Shown: positions 25,315-36,470, numbered from the stretch's first letter. The stretch is DNA of 64,000 nucleotides from Glandiceps talaboti (GCF_964340395.1 NC_135551.1:434001-498000), one strand, 5' to 3'. The notes: generated by a model from the sequence alone, not told the origin. Translations and numbers: made by a program.

Positions 25315-26270
25315 TAATTACTATTAAGGCTGAATACTCTCTTCAAAACATGGAATACAATTGAGACAGTTTGTAGTATTGACAAATTTAGCTGTGAAGG
25401 TATTCTGTATAACATACCTGTTCTAAGCTTACAGGCTATTAATTTAATAACACAAAACAAAATGAAATGATTTGAAATTAAATGAAACAAAGCATGGCAA
25501 AATGCTAAGAGTATTTGTACCTACTATAAAGGCTTTGAGTTCTGATCTCCCTGATTTTTGTCTTTGGTAAATTGTGATAATTACAGTCATTTTAAAGAAT
25601 TTTGTAACATGTGATAAATCATTTGGAATGGTCATGTAGTGAGATGTTACACATTAAAATGCTCAAATTGAACAGTTGTATAACAATGTATTGAGAGTAC
25701 AATTGAGATATTGAACACAATTTTCAAGTACCCAATAGCTTCAATAGTATGTATGGTTTGAAAATTTATGCTACTAAAAGGCCTCCTGCAAGTACTTATT
25801 TTCAAAAAGGTGCTTACCATGGGAGAGCCCCTCCCACATCCTCCCCACTAGCTATCATATATAGGGGATACTGATATACGTACATGTTACAAGACATAAA
25901 CAAGAAATGACAGAGATAATCACAAATTGCAAAAGACAAAAGCTGAGGTAAACAGAATTGAAAGCGATAAAGCAATAGCAGGTACAATGAGTAACACACT
26001 TTTAAAAACAAAACACTTTAGTAAAACACTTTCTCTATGTGCTGCACTTGTTTATAGCATTCATATCAAGTGTAGAAGTGTACCGTTTCAATTGGTTTAT
26101 TTACAAGCCTAGAATGTGGCCTTTCTAATGTAGTCAATCACCAAATGAAACACTATACTTTTATCGATTGTGGTACACACAGAAAACATTAATTGGTGTT
26201 ATGGGTTGTACATGTGTTCTAACATTTTTCATTCACAGTTTTCTTGTTTTGTTTCATTTAACCGAATACC
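25315..26270. other. Unassigned stretch
   Basis: AT-rich, no recognised repeat family or exon. Short open frames near 25444 and 25814 on the minus strand show no conserved motif. Confidence 0.5.
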
Positions 26271-26276
26271 ATAAGC

Positions 26277-27095
26277 CCCTGGAGAGGCTAAGCTCTGAAC
26301 TGTGGAGTAATAGTTTTACTTTAGGGGACCTGGAGAGGCTAAGCTCTGAACTGTGGAGTAGCAGTCGTACTTTAGGGGACCTGGAGAGGCTAAGCTCTGA
26401 ACTGTGGAGTAGTAGTCGTACTTTAGGGGACCTTGAGAGGCTAAGCTCTGAACTGTGGAGTAATAGTTTTACTTTAGGGGACCTGGAGAGGCTAAGCTCT
26501 GAACTGTGGAGTAGCAGTCGTACTTTAGGGGACCTGGAGAGGCTAAGCTCTGAACTGTGGAGTAGTAATCGTACTTTAGGGGACCTGGAGAGGCTAAGCT
26601 CTGAACTGTGGAGTAGTAATCGTACTTTAGGAGACCTGGAGAGACTAAGCTCTGAACTGTGGAGTAGTAATCGTACTTTAGGGGACCTGGAGAGGCTAAG
26701 CTCTGAACTGTGGAGTAGTAATCGTACTTTAGGGGACCTGGAGAGACTAAGCTCTGAACTGTGGAGTAGTAATCGTACTTTAGGGGACCTGGAGAGGCTA
26801 AGCTCTGAACTGTGGAGTAGTAGTCATACTTTAGGGGACCTGGGGAGACTAAGCTCTGAACTGTGGAGTAGTAGTTTTATTTTAGGGGACCTGGCGAGAC
26901 TAAGCTCTGAACTGTGGAGTAGTAGTCATACTTTCGGGGACCTGGAGAGACTAAGCTCTGTACTGTGGAGTAGTAGTTTTACTTTAGGGGACCTGGAGAG
27001 GCTAAGCTCTGAACTGTGGAGTAGTAATCGTACTTTAGGGGACCTGGAGAGACTAAGCTCTGTACTGTGGAGTAGTAGTTTTACTTTAACCCTTG
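26277..27095. repeat. 51-bp minisatellite, 16 copies
   Basis: The unit is GGGGACCTGGAGAGGCTAAG followed by CTCTGAACTGTGGAGTAGTAATCGTACTTTA, 51 bp. Because 51 is three times 17, a + strand frame from 26168 to 27112 stays open for 314 codons and would read LERLSSELWSSNRTLGD repeatedly. The first 36 residues are hydrophobic by chance. I find no splice context, homologue or codon pattern that would support a gene. Confidence 0.93.
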
Positions 27096-27104
27096 GGACT
27101 TGGA

Positions 27105-27470
27105 GAGGCTAAGCAAGTTACAAAAACAAACAGCAAGAATTACACTGGGCTGCCAATTTCAAACAGCAAGAATTACACTGGGCTGCCAATTTCAAACAGC
27201 AAGCCATAAAAATACTTAAAGTATTAAATTGGCTGTCATTTTGCAATAGCTACATTTATCATAGACCTCTATATGTACAAAATCTGTCACAGTCCGACAC
27301 CAGCATACAATGTAGCTTAAAACTATGTTTTACTCTAGTAAGTAACTCTCACTGCAGAAACACTAGAGCAGCCACTTTTTTTTAGTAACCACCTGTTATA
27401 CAAGAATTCATTTAAATGTGTATGGCCCAACTCTAAATCTATGGAACTTGATCCTTGCCATATGGTACTA
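27105..27470 (+). pseudogene. LINE C-terminal remnant (L2/CR1-like)
   Basis: Reads KLQKQTARITLGCQFQT at the start and, in shifted frames, LNWLSF, a downstream segment, and YGPTL.LWNL. These match the order of the conserved carboxyl-terminal tail of L2/CR1-type LINEs (LQ..AAR..., LpWLPV, GP.LWN.LP). A 32-bp segment (GCAAGAATTACACTGGGCTG) is duplicated in tandem at 27134-27200. Frameshifts and stops show the copy is dead. Confidence 0.6.
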
Positions 27471-27517
27471 CATGTATGTGTATACTTGATACATTGTATG
27501 TTTTCTGTTTTTTATAG

Positions 27518-27616
27518 AAGTATGCATCAGATGTCAAAACAAAGGGGATGCCTTTCAGTAGTTTTCTTATCAAACCAATGCAAAGAATTACAAAGTATCC
27601 TCTACTTATTGGTAAG
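27518..27616 (+). CDS. ITSN: Intersectin, DH-domain exon 5 (conserved region 3)
   Basis: Encodes [19 protein letters not shown] then [14 protein letters not shown], 33 codons, phase 0 at both ends. '[15 protein letters not shown]' is the hallmark conserved region 3 of DH domains, the long helix that contacts switch regions of the GTPase. The acceptor is TTTTTTATAG and the donor GTAAGA. It lies 8.2 kb downstream of exon 4, the gap holding the palindromic element and the 51-bp minisatellite. Confidence 0.95.
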
Positions 27617-27639
27617 GTAAGATGATATAGTATGATTTA

Positions 27640-28270
27640 GACCCACATTTTAGTCCTCCCAAAGGAGGGATTATTACAGTGGACTCCATCCATCTGTCCG
27701 TCAATTCGTCTGTGCGTCCATTGACAAGAATACATCATTTCTAAGACATGCAATATATGATTTCTTTCAAACCTGATACGAAGGTGACATATCATGTGGG
27801 ACATGTTCACGTCTCTGTTTGTTTGTTGATATATATAAATTTGATCGCATGGCTGCCATGTTTGTAATTAACGATAAATATTTACTGCATAACTCAAAAA
27901 CTGTAAAACATAGAGACACCATTCAAGTGTCTAACCCCATGTTATCAGATGCGAGTTATCTTTTGAGACATTGACCTTTCACCTTGGCCTTCAGAGTCAG
28001 TTATCAAAATGAAACCAATTCCTGGCTATCACAGACACATTGTAGTGTTTACATATGCCCAATTTCTTTTAAAGCATATTTACAAGTAATATTGAAGAAA
28101 AGAACTATACACAATGGTGCTCATATCACTTTTACTGAACGGCAGCCATGTTTGTAGTTAAAATCATTATTTACTGCATAACTCAAAAACTCTAATACAT
28201 AGAGACTCCATTCATGCAATTGTCTACTCCCATATAATCAGATGCAAGCTATCTTTTGAACCCTTGACCT
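27640..28270 (+). repeat. Dispersed repeat, family C copy with head hairpin
   Basis: Starts TTAGTCCTCCCAAAGGAGGG (hairpin), continues with CCATCCATCTGTCCGTC, then the family C body with ATGGCTGCCATGTTTGTAATTA and TTTACTGCATAACTCAAAA twice. It begins 24 bp after exon 5. Confidence 0.75.
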
Positions 28271-29532
28271 TATAATAACAATAGTGACTTTTATTATCAA
28301 AATGCTTTAAAATACACATCAACAAACAGTTATTCATGTTAGGACCAGCCTAATCTACCCAGGGGCCCCAAAAAAAAAAAAAAAGTTAAGCACAAACTAA
28401 AGGAAAAATAGGCCACACTTAGAAAAGGACAAACAGTACATCAAAGACAGAACAAAATATACAAATACATCAACAATGACTAAATAAAAACAACGACACA
28501 AAAACATTATAAACATTCTGAAATGTGACACCTTACAAATTTTATAAATACATTAATATTTTCAGTCATTCCATAATTTGGTTGCCTCATAAGAAAAAGA
28601 GTGAGTGAAGCGTTGACAGTTGGGAGTAGGTAGAATGAAAAGGTCATTAGAACATGAACGAGTATGAGTTTGAAAGTCTGAATTTCTTTTTGTAAGAAGA
28701 TCGGAAAGGTAGGGAGGTACCATGTTATGGACAGTTTTAAAGATCAGTAAATATTTATTAAAAAGGAACCTTTTACCTTAAAGTAAAGTCTACTTTTTTA
28801 AAAAGATCAATACTACTAGTATTTTGCAATTGCATTTCCCTTGTAATGATGTTTAAGATAAGTTTGATGGCTTGTTTTTGTAGTTTGAAAAGTTTATCAA
28901 TATAACCTTTTCTGGTATGGGACCAGATGTTACAACATGTATCAAAGTGAGGCTGAATATTGCTGAGACAAAATAATCTTCTAGACTAGTTAGTATGTAC
29001 ATCGAGAAACCTTGAAATATAGCGCAGTGCAGGAATATTAGTTGAAATCCTTTTACAAATATAGTCACTATGGTTGGCCCAGGATAGAGCTGATTGTATA
29101 GAGAGACCTAGAGATTTTTCCACATTGGAAAGTGAGATGGGAATATTATTAAAAAGAGGGAAAAAGCTGTCATGCATAGTAGAATGTTTTTGGGTGAAAT
29201 TAACATGGCTTTAGTGTTGAGAATCATGTGATTTTGGTTGCACCAGTGATTAAGTTTGTCAAGGTCATTATTGATTGTCTGATTAATTTGAGAAACTGAA
29301 GAAGATGAGTAAAGCAAGGAAGAGTCATCAGCATAAGTGTTGATATGATTTTTATAAATAATTGAATGAAGGTCATTAATATAAATCAAAAATAAAAGAG
29401 GTTCTAAGATAGAAGCTTGTGGTACACCAGAGTTAATCGACAGCATTGAAGATTGACAATTTTTTAAAATTAATAATTAAAATTGTTTTCTATCTTGGAG
29501 ATATGATATGAACCGCTCAATAGCTGAAGCAT
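28271..29532 (-). pseudogene. LINE RT, 3' portion (L2/CR1-like), broken
   Basis: On the minus strand: a palm segment SINSGVPQASILEPLLFLIY, then INDLHSI and the catalytic box YADDSSLLY, then TINNDLDKLNHWC. Farther downstream LSNVEKSLGLSIQ and LSWANHSDYICKRIS continue the RT thumb. Reading frames shift at about 29110-29180 and again near 29000. The expected 'GVPQGSILGPL' carries G-to-A changes (GVPQASILEPL). The element's 5' part lies at 32520-32830, beyond an inserted transposon. Confidence 0.85.
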
Positions 29533-29569
29533 TTAAAGTGTACATGCAAAGGTTGATAATTCTTTTCAT

Positions 29570-30290
29570 TATTAGTCCCCACCAGACGAAGTCTGGGACA
29601 GGGACTTATGGATTGGGTTCCGTCCGTCCGTGTGTCCGTCTGTGCATCTGTCCAGAGCCATTTCTTGGAGATGCCTGGACTGATTTTTTTCAAACTTGGT
29701 ACAGGGGCAACATACAATGGCATACATATGCACGTCAATTTGTTTCATGATTATAACAATCCAATATGGCCGCCTAGCAGCCATTTTGTTTGTGAATTTT
29801 CCCTGTCCAAAGCCATAACTCAGACATGCTTGAACAGATCTCATTCAAAGTTGGTATTAGGACAGTGTTCTATGACATACATGTACATATTCATTTTCGT
29901 AGTGATATGATCCAAATGGCTGCCTGGCAGCCATTTTGTTTGCGAATTTTCCATGTCCAAAGCCATAACTCAGACATGCTAATGAACAGATCTCATTCAA
30001 AGTTGGTATTAGGACAGTGTTCTATATGACATACATGTGCATTTTCGTTGTGATACAATCCGATATGGCTGCCTGGCAGCGATTTGTTGGCGCAGTTTTC
30101 ATGTCCTAAGCCATAACTCAGAAATGCTTGAACAGGTCCCCCCTTCCTACCTGACCCATCCTTTATTGTTGAATGGTTTATTCCATCACATCATCTTGAA
30201 GAGTAGGCATGTCCCATGTCCAACGAGGAGACACAACATGAGTAGGCATGTTCCATGTCCAACGAGGAGACACAACATATCTAAGTCTGT
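29570..30290 (+). repeat. Dispersed repeat, family B with tandem modules
   Basis: Starts with the hairpin AGTCCCCACCAGAC-GAA-GTCTGGGACAGGGACT, then GTTCCGTCCGTCCGTGTGTC. Three modules of about 115-120 bp follow, each with GCCATTTTGTTTG, TGTCCAAAGCCATAACTCAG and CATTCAAAGTTGGTATTAGG. A 39-bp segment (GAGTAGGCATGTCCCATGTC) is doubled at 30200-30280. Confidence 0.7.
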
Positions 30291-30629
30291 TTGATTTAGG
30301 TTCACAAGTGTTGTTGCGTGATCAGAGTAGTGATATCAAGAAAATGACAACATAAACTGCCAGTTCCTTAAAACCCAATCATAGCAGGGACTATGTTATT
30401 CGCAATGACTTGTTATGTTTATTTTTGCATAAATATAAATTAAATTGTGTTCATACCTCTAAATATTATGCGCATTGGCAAGAAAAGTCACAAAAATACT
30501 TGACCCCTTAGACCCCTGTGCTTCAACTAACTTCGGCACCTCAGCCAGCTCACAAAAGGTGTTGAGCTCCCATGTGTTATTAAAGCCTTCTAAGCCTTTG
30601 TATAATGTTTACTTATGAATTACTGAAAA

Positions 30630-31445
30630 CATATAAAATATTTTGAAATGGTGTTTTCACCAAGAAAGAAAGCAAGTTAGCTTCATAAAATATTTTCAGT
30701 ATGATAGCAATTTTTTTGGAAACCTATGCGTAGTCCGATTGTATGTTTTGATTTCCATGGTACTGAGAGTCGATCATTTTCATTTTCACATGCACATACT
30801 GTCACAATCATATCAAAGTACAAAGACGCAATGCTAATTATAATGTTGCTATTTTTGTTTTCATTGTTTTGTCTACCTGAAATATTACTGTATCATGCCA
30901 AAAACATGTCCGTAGTGGATCATGGGCACAGCACAGTACAGTACAATCAACACTTCACGATCCCAGGTCAAATAAACCCACAACATAAGACATGTCCATC
31001 AAAAACTCAAACAAAACAAAAATAGTCGGAGATAATACGCAATACACCACGGTACGGCTGGCTTCAGTGAGCATGGGTCGTGCTTTGAAAGAAGATGAAA
31101 CCACTTCATGTCACTGTGTGGATGGTAATGAACCCAATAAAAAATGAAAAAAGTGCCTACATAGTTTTCAAGAGGTATAGTTATCCAACAAAACTTTCTG
31201 CTACGACGAATTTAATTTGTGGGTCTACATTAGCTAAGATTTTGAATGGTCATAGAATGTACATGCTACATCTGAACAACTTGAGAGAATATTATGGGGA
31301 ACTCATTGCTTTGTGTTGTCTTCTCGTGAAGCCATTCTCATTCGATCTTTGTATGTTGGATAGATACGAAAATATTAGACAATTTTCGTTTCCATTACAA
31401 TTCAATAATTGGGAATTAGAATATACAATTTCTTCATTTCAGTGA
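30630..31445. other. Cargo-like segment shared with 58950-59530
   Basis: Contains collinear matches to the hAT-like element, such as ATGCGTAGTCCGATTG, GTCACTGTGTGGATGG, TTTTCAAGAGGTATAG and TGTGGGTCTACATTAGCTA. Short + strand open frames here (30726-31025 and 31095-31445) show no recognised domain and are not collinear in frame with the other copy, so I treat the segment as non-coding repeat sequence. Confidence 0.65.
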
Positions 31446-32519
31446 CATTTTATCGAGTGTCACCTAAGTAGTGTCGGTTGACAACACTCGATGGTAGTGT
31501 TTACATGTAAACAATCTTTGGTCTTCTAGACTAGTCAAAGTTCAATTATACTAGATACCAAAAAAGTGCAATTTGGCGCTTTCATTCAGTGAGGAGTATA
31601 GCGTATCACATGGGATTCACAAAATCCAACGGACAAAAGTAACAAAACGTAATATGTTACATCTAACATTGTCACCTACAATTTACACTGATACATCCAA
31701 GTGTCCTGTTATTCAGTTATTGTGTTGAGGTAACAGTGAGATTGTCTGTGGGAGCTGTTTTCCACCCATTGAATAGTTATGTCAATAAAGGACGCTGATA
31801 ACAGCCTTCACTTTATGTAAACAGTACGACTTCACTAGGACGTAAACAATACACTGGATAGGCCATGTTGCGGTACAAGACAGCAAGGCATAGTCAGAAA
31901 ACAAGCACTAAACTTGCATGGTGGATATTTAAACACAGGTATAAACTATTACATATAATGTGTACTAGCCATGACTACATTTTTCTATGAAATTTACATC
32001 AAAATAAAACTTATAAAGCAGTGTCATTCAGTCTCTGTGGTTGACCACCAACTTCCTCACTCATTCACTGCCAGAGGAACTATCGTTACTGCTAGCGGTC
32101 GGTTCTAATGAATATGGCTAAATCACACCATCAGATGTTAATGCTGGAGTGTATTGCTCTATGCTTGAGGCATCTGACAAATATTCAACATCGTGTTCTG
32201 GCGAAAAACGGTTGTGATGTTGACCTTCTGGCTTGACCATAATTGCTTTGCATATAAAGATACACTGAAGAGGACGATTGTGTTCCTGAAGTGGATGTCA
32301 CGATGTCCAAAATCTGTCCTATCCACATGCAAATGAGAAGTACTTCCTGGCTGAGCCTAGAGTGACTCATTTTTCACGCAATTTCTCCTGTCAGAACTAT
32401 TCTATACTGTCACAAAACCCAAAGTCCTTTATCTATATGACAAAATAAACTTTTTTTCTAAACATAATGACGAAAACATAATGACGAAAAAAATATCACC
32501 CTTTGCATGTACACTTTAA

Positions 32520-32830
32520 ATTATAGACTTTAAGTTTATCAATGAGCAATTTATGATTGACCATATCAAAAGCTTTAGATAAGTCTAGAAAAACTATGCC
32601 ACTTCATTCATTATTATTAATAGCTATATAGCAAAGGTCTACGAAATAGGTTATAGAGAAGTCTGACAGGAATAGCCAGGATGGAATCCAGATTGAAAGG
32701 GAGAGAGTAAATCACATTTAGTGAGATAATAGTATAGGCTTTTATGGACATGGGAGTCAAGAAGTTTAGAGAGATAAGGTAGTATAGAAATGGGTCAAAA
32801 GTTGGAACATGATTCAGTTGATTTAGCTTT
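32520..32830 (-). pseudogene. LINE RT, 5' portion of the interrupted copy
   Basis: On the minus strand, after a degraded start, reads PFQSGFHPGYSCQTSL and then FLDLSKAFDMVNHKLL and IDKLKVYN, the RT fingers and motif A (D of FLDLSKAFD). An in-frame stop follows the residues INNNE. The frame continues at 29532 as LNASAIERFISYLQDRK after removal of the intervening transposon. Truncated at 32830, where family C begins. Confidence 0.85.
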
Positions 32831-33145
32831 ATGGCTTGACCTTCAGAGTTAATTACCAAAATCAAGCCAATTCCTGCCAATCACAGTCACATAGTAGTAT
32901 GTTGCCAATTTCTTTTAAATCGTGTTTACAACTTAATATTGAAGAAAATAAGTTTCCACAAGCATCGAATTCAGCAAATTCCTGCATTATCAGACACTTT
33001 GTAGTATGTATTTGTTGCCACCAATTCCTTTTCAATCATGTCTCCATTCAGTCGCATAGACGTAAAGTATTTGAGGGGAGGGGACTATGTCTTCCACAAA
33101 GATTTGTTTGGAGTGTGGTTCTTGTACCCCTTAATCATCTTTAAA
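32831..33145 (+). repeat. Dispersed repeat, family C tail
   Basis: Family C body from the GACCTTCAGAGTTAATTACC phrase to the end CGTAAAGTATTTGAGGGGAG, the typical tail seen again at 34095-34140. Confidence 0.65.
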
Positions 33146-33232
33146 TTTGATAAAATACATATTATATGATGTAGTCTACTGACAACAAGATATTGTGTTA
33201 AATACTGACATATTGTTAAATTTGTTGTGTAG

Positions 33233-33400
33233 ATTTTAGAAAACACTCCAGTGTATCACCCAGATCATGATAATGTAAATAGTGCATTGGAGAAAGCTGA
33301 AGAACTATGTACACAGGTCAATGAAGGAGTACGGGAAAAGGAGAACTCTGATCGTTTAGAATGGTTGCAGTCTCATGTGCAATGCGATGGTTTAGCTGAG
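33233..33400 (+). CDS. ITSN: Intersectin, exon 6: end of the DH domain
   Basis: The largest exon (56 codons, phase 0 both ends). It begins [19 protein letters not shown] and continues [19 protein letters not shown] then [18 protein letters not shown]. '[37 protein letters not shown]' is nearly invariant among intersectins. It forms the last DH helices and the linker helix that packs the DH against the PH domain. The acceptor is TTGTTGTGTAG and the donor GTAAGT. Confidence 0.96.
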
Positions 33401-33469
33401 GTAAGTTAATACTTAGACCACTAGCTATTCAGGTGAGGAAAGGAATAACAATCAAATGGTATCAGTCAC

Positions 33470-34145
33470 CTTGTAATCCCCTGAAGGGGGAAGTATTACA
33501 ATGGGCTCTGTGCAGATTGTCCATCCATTCGTCTGTGCATCTGTAATACATCATTTCTCAGACATGCAATATCCGATTTCTTTCAGACCTTGCACAAAGG
33601 TGACATATATGGACATGTAGGCTTCACTTTGTCTTTGATATATGCAAATATGACCACATGGTGACCACATATGCACATCACTTTGTTTTACAACTAACTC
33701 AAATGTGGCTGAATGGTGGCTATATTTGTTGTTAAATTTCACAATATGCATCATAACTTTATAGGTATGATATGTATTGACTCCATTCAAGTGCCTACAC
33801 CAAATTATTATCAACTATAGGACCAGACCTTTTCTATCTATATATGTTAACTCAAGAAGTTGAATAAGCAAAGACTCAATTTAAATGTCTATACCCCAAA
33901 GGACAGTGTTCTTTTTAATATCTTGACCTTTGACTTTGATCTCCATATTCAAGGTCACACTAGCAACTTGGTCCAATCAATTCTGCAGCTTTGTATCAAG
34001 GACACAATTCAAATTTGCACAATAACTTTGCCATAAACCGCACAAGTTGGGGTCTTCGATTGAAGGCTTGTTTTCAATAAAGTCTCCATTCAGTCACTTA
34101 GAAGTAATGTATTTGAGGGAGGAACTGTGTCTTCTAGGAAGACTT
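33470..34145 (+). repeat. Dispersed repeat, family C copy
   Basis: Starts with a nested hairpin (TTGTAATCCCCTGAAGGGGG ... ATTACAA), then CCATCCATTCGTCTG and the body with CATTTCTCAGACATGCAATA. It ends ATTTGAGGGAGGAACTGTG. Confidence 0.75.
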
Positions 34146-34224
34146 GTTTAATTTCTAAAATTAACTAAGGAAAGTAAAGGCTGTCTATCCAATTGTAAAT
34201 TTAAGAATTCACAAATACAATTAT

Positions 34225-34385
34225 AATGCATTGACTTGATAAACTTGTAAAATACCAAAATTGAAATACTTGGCAAGACAGTCAATGTCACCACTAACAG
34301 TCTGACCAAGCCTGTAAAATACCAAAATTGAAATACTTGGTATAGACAGTCAATGGCACCACTAACAGTCTGACCAAGCCTGTTG
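34225..34385. repeat. About 74-bp tandem duplication
   Basis: Two near-identical copies of a segment with AAATACCAAAATTGAAATAC and CACCACTAACAGTCTGACCA, about 120 bp upstream of exon 7. Confidence 0.88.
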
Positions 34386-34501
34386 ACCACAAGAGGCAGA
34401 ATGTCACTCAGTAGTACCTAAAATCATGGATTTTTTACATCTGATTCATGTTTCAGTGCATATAGATGAAAGGTGACACATGTATTTGTGATTCTTTTCA
34501 G

Positions 34502-34573
34502 GAACTGATTTTTAATTCATTAACCAACTGTCTAGGTCAAAGAAAATATTTGTACTCCGGGACCCTAGTCAAG
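34502..34573 (+). CDS. ITSN: Intersectin, exon 7: start of the PH domain
   Basis: Encodes ELIFNSLTNCLGQRKYLYSG then TLVK, 24 codons, phase 0 at both ends; compare the family sequence 'VFNS.TNCLG.RK.LHSG.L.K'. It carries the DH-PH linker end and first PH strand. The acceptor is ATTCTTTTCAG and the donor GTAAGA. The last 15 bases of the exon and its donor are the first of 31 copies of a 62-bp minisatellite, so this donor is followed by 30 copies of itself. Only use of the first donor leaves the frame intact, because read-through gives GTA AGA TAG. Confidence 0.95.
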
Positions 34574-36470
34574 GTAAGATAGAAGAGTGGGGAACATCAA
34601 ACTGAAATTATTTGTACTCAGGGACCCTAGTCAAGGTAAGATAGAAGAGTGGGGAACATCAAACTGAAACTATTTGTAACCAGGGACCCTAGTCAAGGTA
34701 AGATAGAAGAGTGGGGAACATCAAACTGAAACTATTTGTAACCAGGGACCCTAGTCAAGGTAAGATAGAAGAGTGGGGAACATCAAACTGAAACTATTTG
34801 TAACCAGGGACCCTAGTCAAGGTAAGATAGAAGAGTGGGGAACATCAAACTGAAATTATTTGTACTCAGGGACCCTAGTCAAGGTAAGATAGAAGAGTGG
34901 GGAACATCAAACTGAAATTATTTGTAACCAGGGACCCTAGTCAAGGTAAGATAGAAGAGTGGGGAACATCAAACTGAAACTATTTGTAACCAGGGACCCT
35001 AGTCAAGGTAAGATAGAAGAGTGGGGAACATCAAACTGAAACTATTTGTAACCAGGGACCCTAGTCAAGGTAAGATAGAAGAGTGGGGAACATCAAACTG
35101 AAACTATTTGTAACCAGGGACCCTAGTCAAGGTAAGATAGAAGAGTGGGGAACATCAAACTGAAACTATTTGTAACCAGGGACCCTAGTCAAGGTAAGAT
35201 AGAAGAGTGGGGAACATCAAACTGAAACTATTTGTAACCAGGGACCCTAGTCAAGGTAAGATAGAAGAGTGGGGAACATCAAGCTGAAATTATTTGTACT
35301 CAGGGACCCTAGTCAAGGTAAGATAGAAGAGTGGGGAACATCAAACTGAAACTATTTGTAACCAGGGACCCTAGTCAAGGTAAGATAGAAGAGTGGGGAA
35401 CATCAAACTGAAACTATTTGTAACCAGGGACCCTAGTCAAGGTAAGATAGAAGAGTGGGGAACATCAAACTGAAACTATTTGTAACCAGGGACCCTAGTC
35501 AAGGTAAGATAGAAGAGTGGGGAACATCAAACTGAAATTATTTGTACTCAGGGACCCTAGTCAAGGTAAGATAGAAGAGTGGGGAACATCAAACTGACAT
35601 TATTTGTACTCAGGGACCCTAGTCAAGGTAAGATAGAAGAGTGGTGAACATCAAACTGAAACTATTTGTAACCAGGGACCCTAGTCAAGGTAAGATAGAA
35701 GAGTGGGGAACATCAAACTGACATTATTTGTACTCAGGGACCCTAGTCAAGGTAAGATAGAAGAGTGGGGAACATCAAACTGAAACTATTTGTAACCAGG
35801 GACCCTAGTCAAGGTAAGATAGAAGAGTGGGGAACATCAAACTGACATTATTTGTACTCAGGGACCCTAGTCAAGGTAAGATAGAAGAGTGGGGAACATC
35901 AAACTGAAACTATTTGTAACCAGGGACCCTAGTCAAGGTAAGATAGAAGAGTGGGGAACATCAAACTGAAACTATTTGTACTCAGGGACCCTAGTCAAGG
36001 TAAGATAGAAGAGTGGGGAACATCAAACTGAAATTATTTGTAACCAGGGACCCTAGTCAAGGTAAGATAGAAGAGTGGGGAACATCAAACTGAAATTATT
36101 TGTAACCAGGGACCCTAGTCAAGGTAAGATAGAAGAGTGGGGAACATCAAGCTGAAATTATTTGTACTCAGGGACCCTAGTCAAGGTAAGATAGAAGAGT
36201 GGGGAACATCAAACTGAAATTATTTGTAACCAGGGACCCTAGTCAAGGTAAGATAGAAGAGTGGGGAACATCAAGCTGAAATTATTTGTACTCAGGGACC
36301 CTAGTCAAGGTAAGATAGAAGAGTGGGGAACATCAAACTGAAACTATTTGTAACCAGGGACCCTAGTCAAGGTAAGATAGAAGAGTGGGGAACATCAAGC
36401 TGAAATTATTTGTAACCAGGGACCCTAGTCAAGGTAAGATAGAAGAGTGGTGAACACCAAACTCAAAATA
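34547..36470 (+). repeat. 62-bp minisatellite built on the exon 7 splice donor, 31 copies
   Basis: Each unit contains GGGACCCTAGTCAAG (end of exon 7) directly followed by GTAAGATAGAAGAGTGGGGA and about 25 more bases, including ACATCAAACTGAAA. GACCCTAG occurs at 34561 and at 36421, exactly 30 periods of 62 bp apart with no length change. Just upstream of it, units carry either TACTC (10 copies, like the exon) or TAACC (20 copies, a TAA stop in the exon frame); other changes are rare (a CAAGCTG variant, TGACATT variants). The homogeneity suggests recent expansion or conversion. Confidence 0.98.

Larger units (their letters stand above)
29537..32515. mobile_element. 2979-bp inverted-repeat DNA transposon, TTAA target
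   Basis: Both ends carry AGTGTACATGCAAAGG in inverted orientation, with weaker matching for a further 20-25 bp (TGATA, TTTTC, TTATT). TTAA (within TTTAAA) flanks both sides (29533-29536, 32516-32519). Removing the element and one TTAA rejoins the interrupted LINE reverse transcriptase in frame, which fixes the boundaries. TTAA duplication recalls piggyBac, but the terminal CCC typical of piggyBac is absent and no transposase is found, so assignment is open. The interior holds family B modules (29570-30130) and a segment homologous to the hAT-like element at 58950-59530. Confidence 0.82.

Noticed and set aside
29608-30029. Overlapping open frames of 60-100 residues on both strands
   Set aside because: They lie in family B tandem modules, show no domain, and are open because of module periodicity.
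34574-36470. Recursive (zero-length exon) splicing at the repeated CAAG/GTAAGA sites
   Set aside because: A recursive site needs a pyrimidine tract and acceptor AG directly before GT; here the preceding bases are GACCCTAGTCAAG, with no pyrimidine tract, so acceptor function is unlikely.
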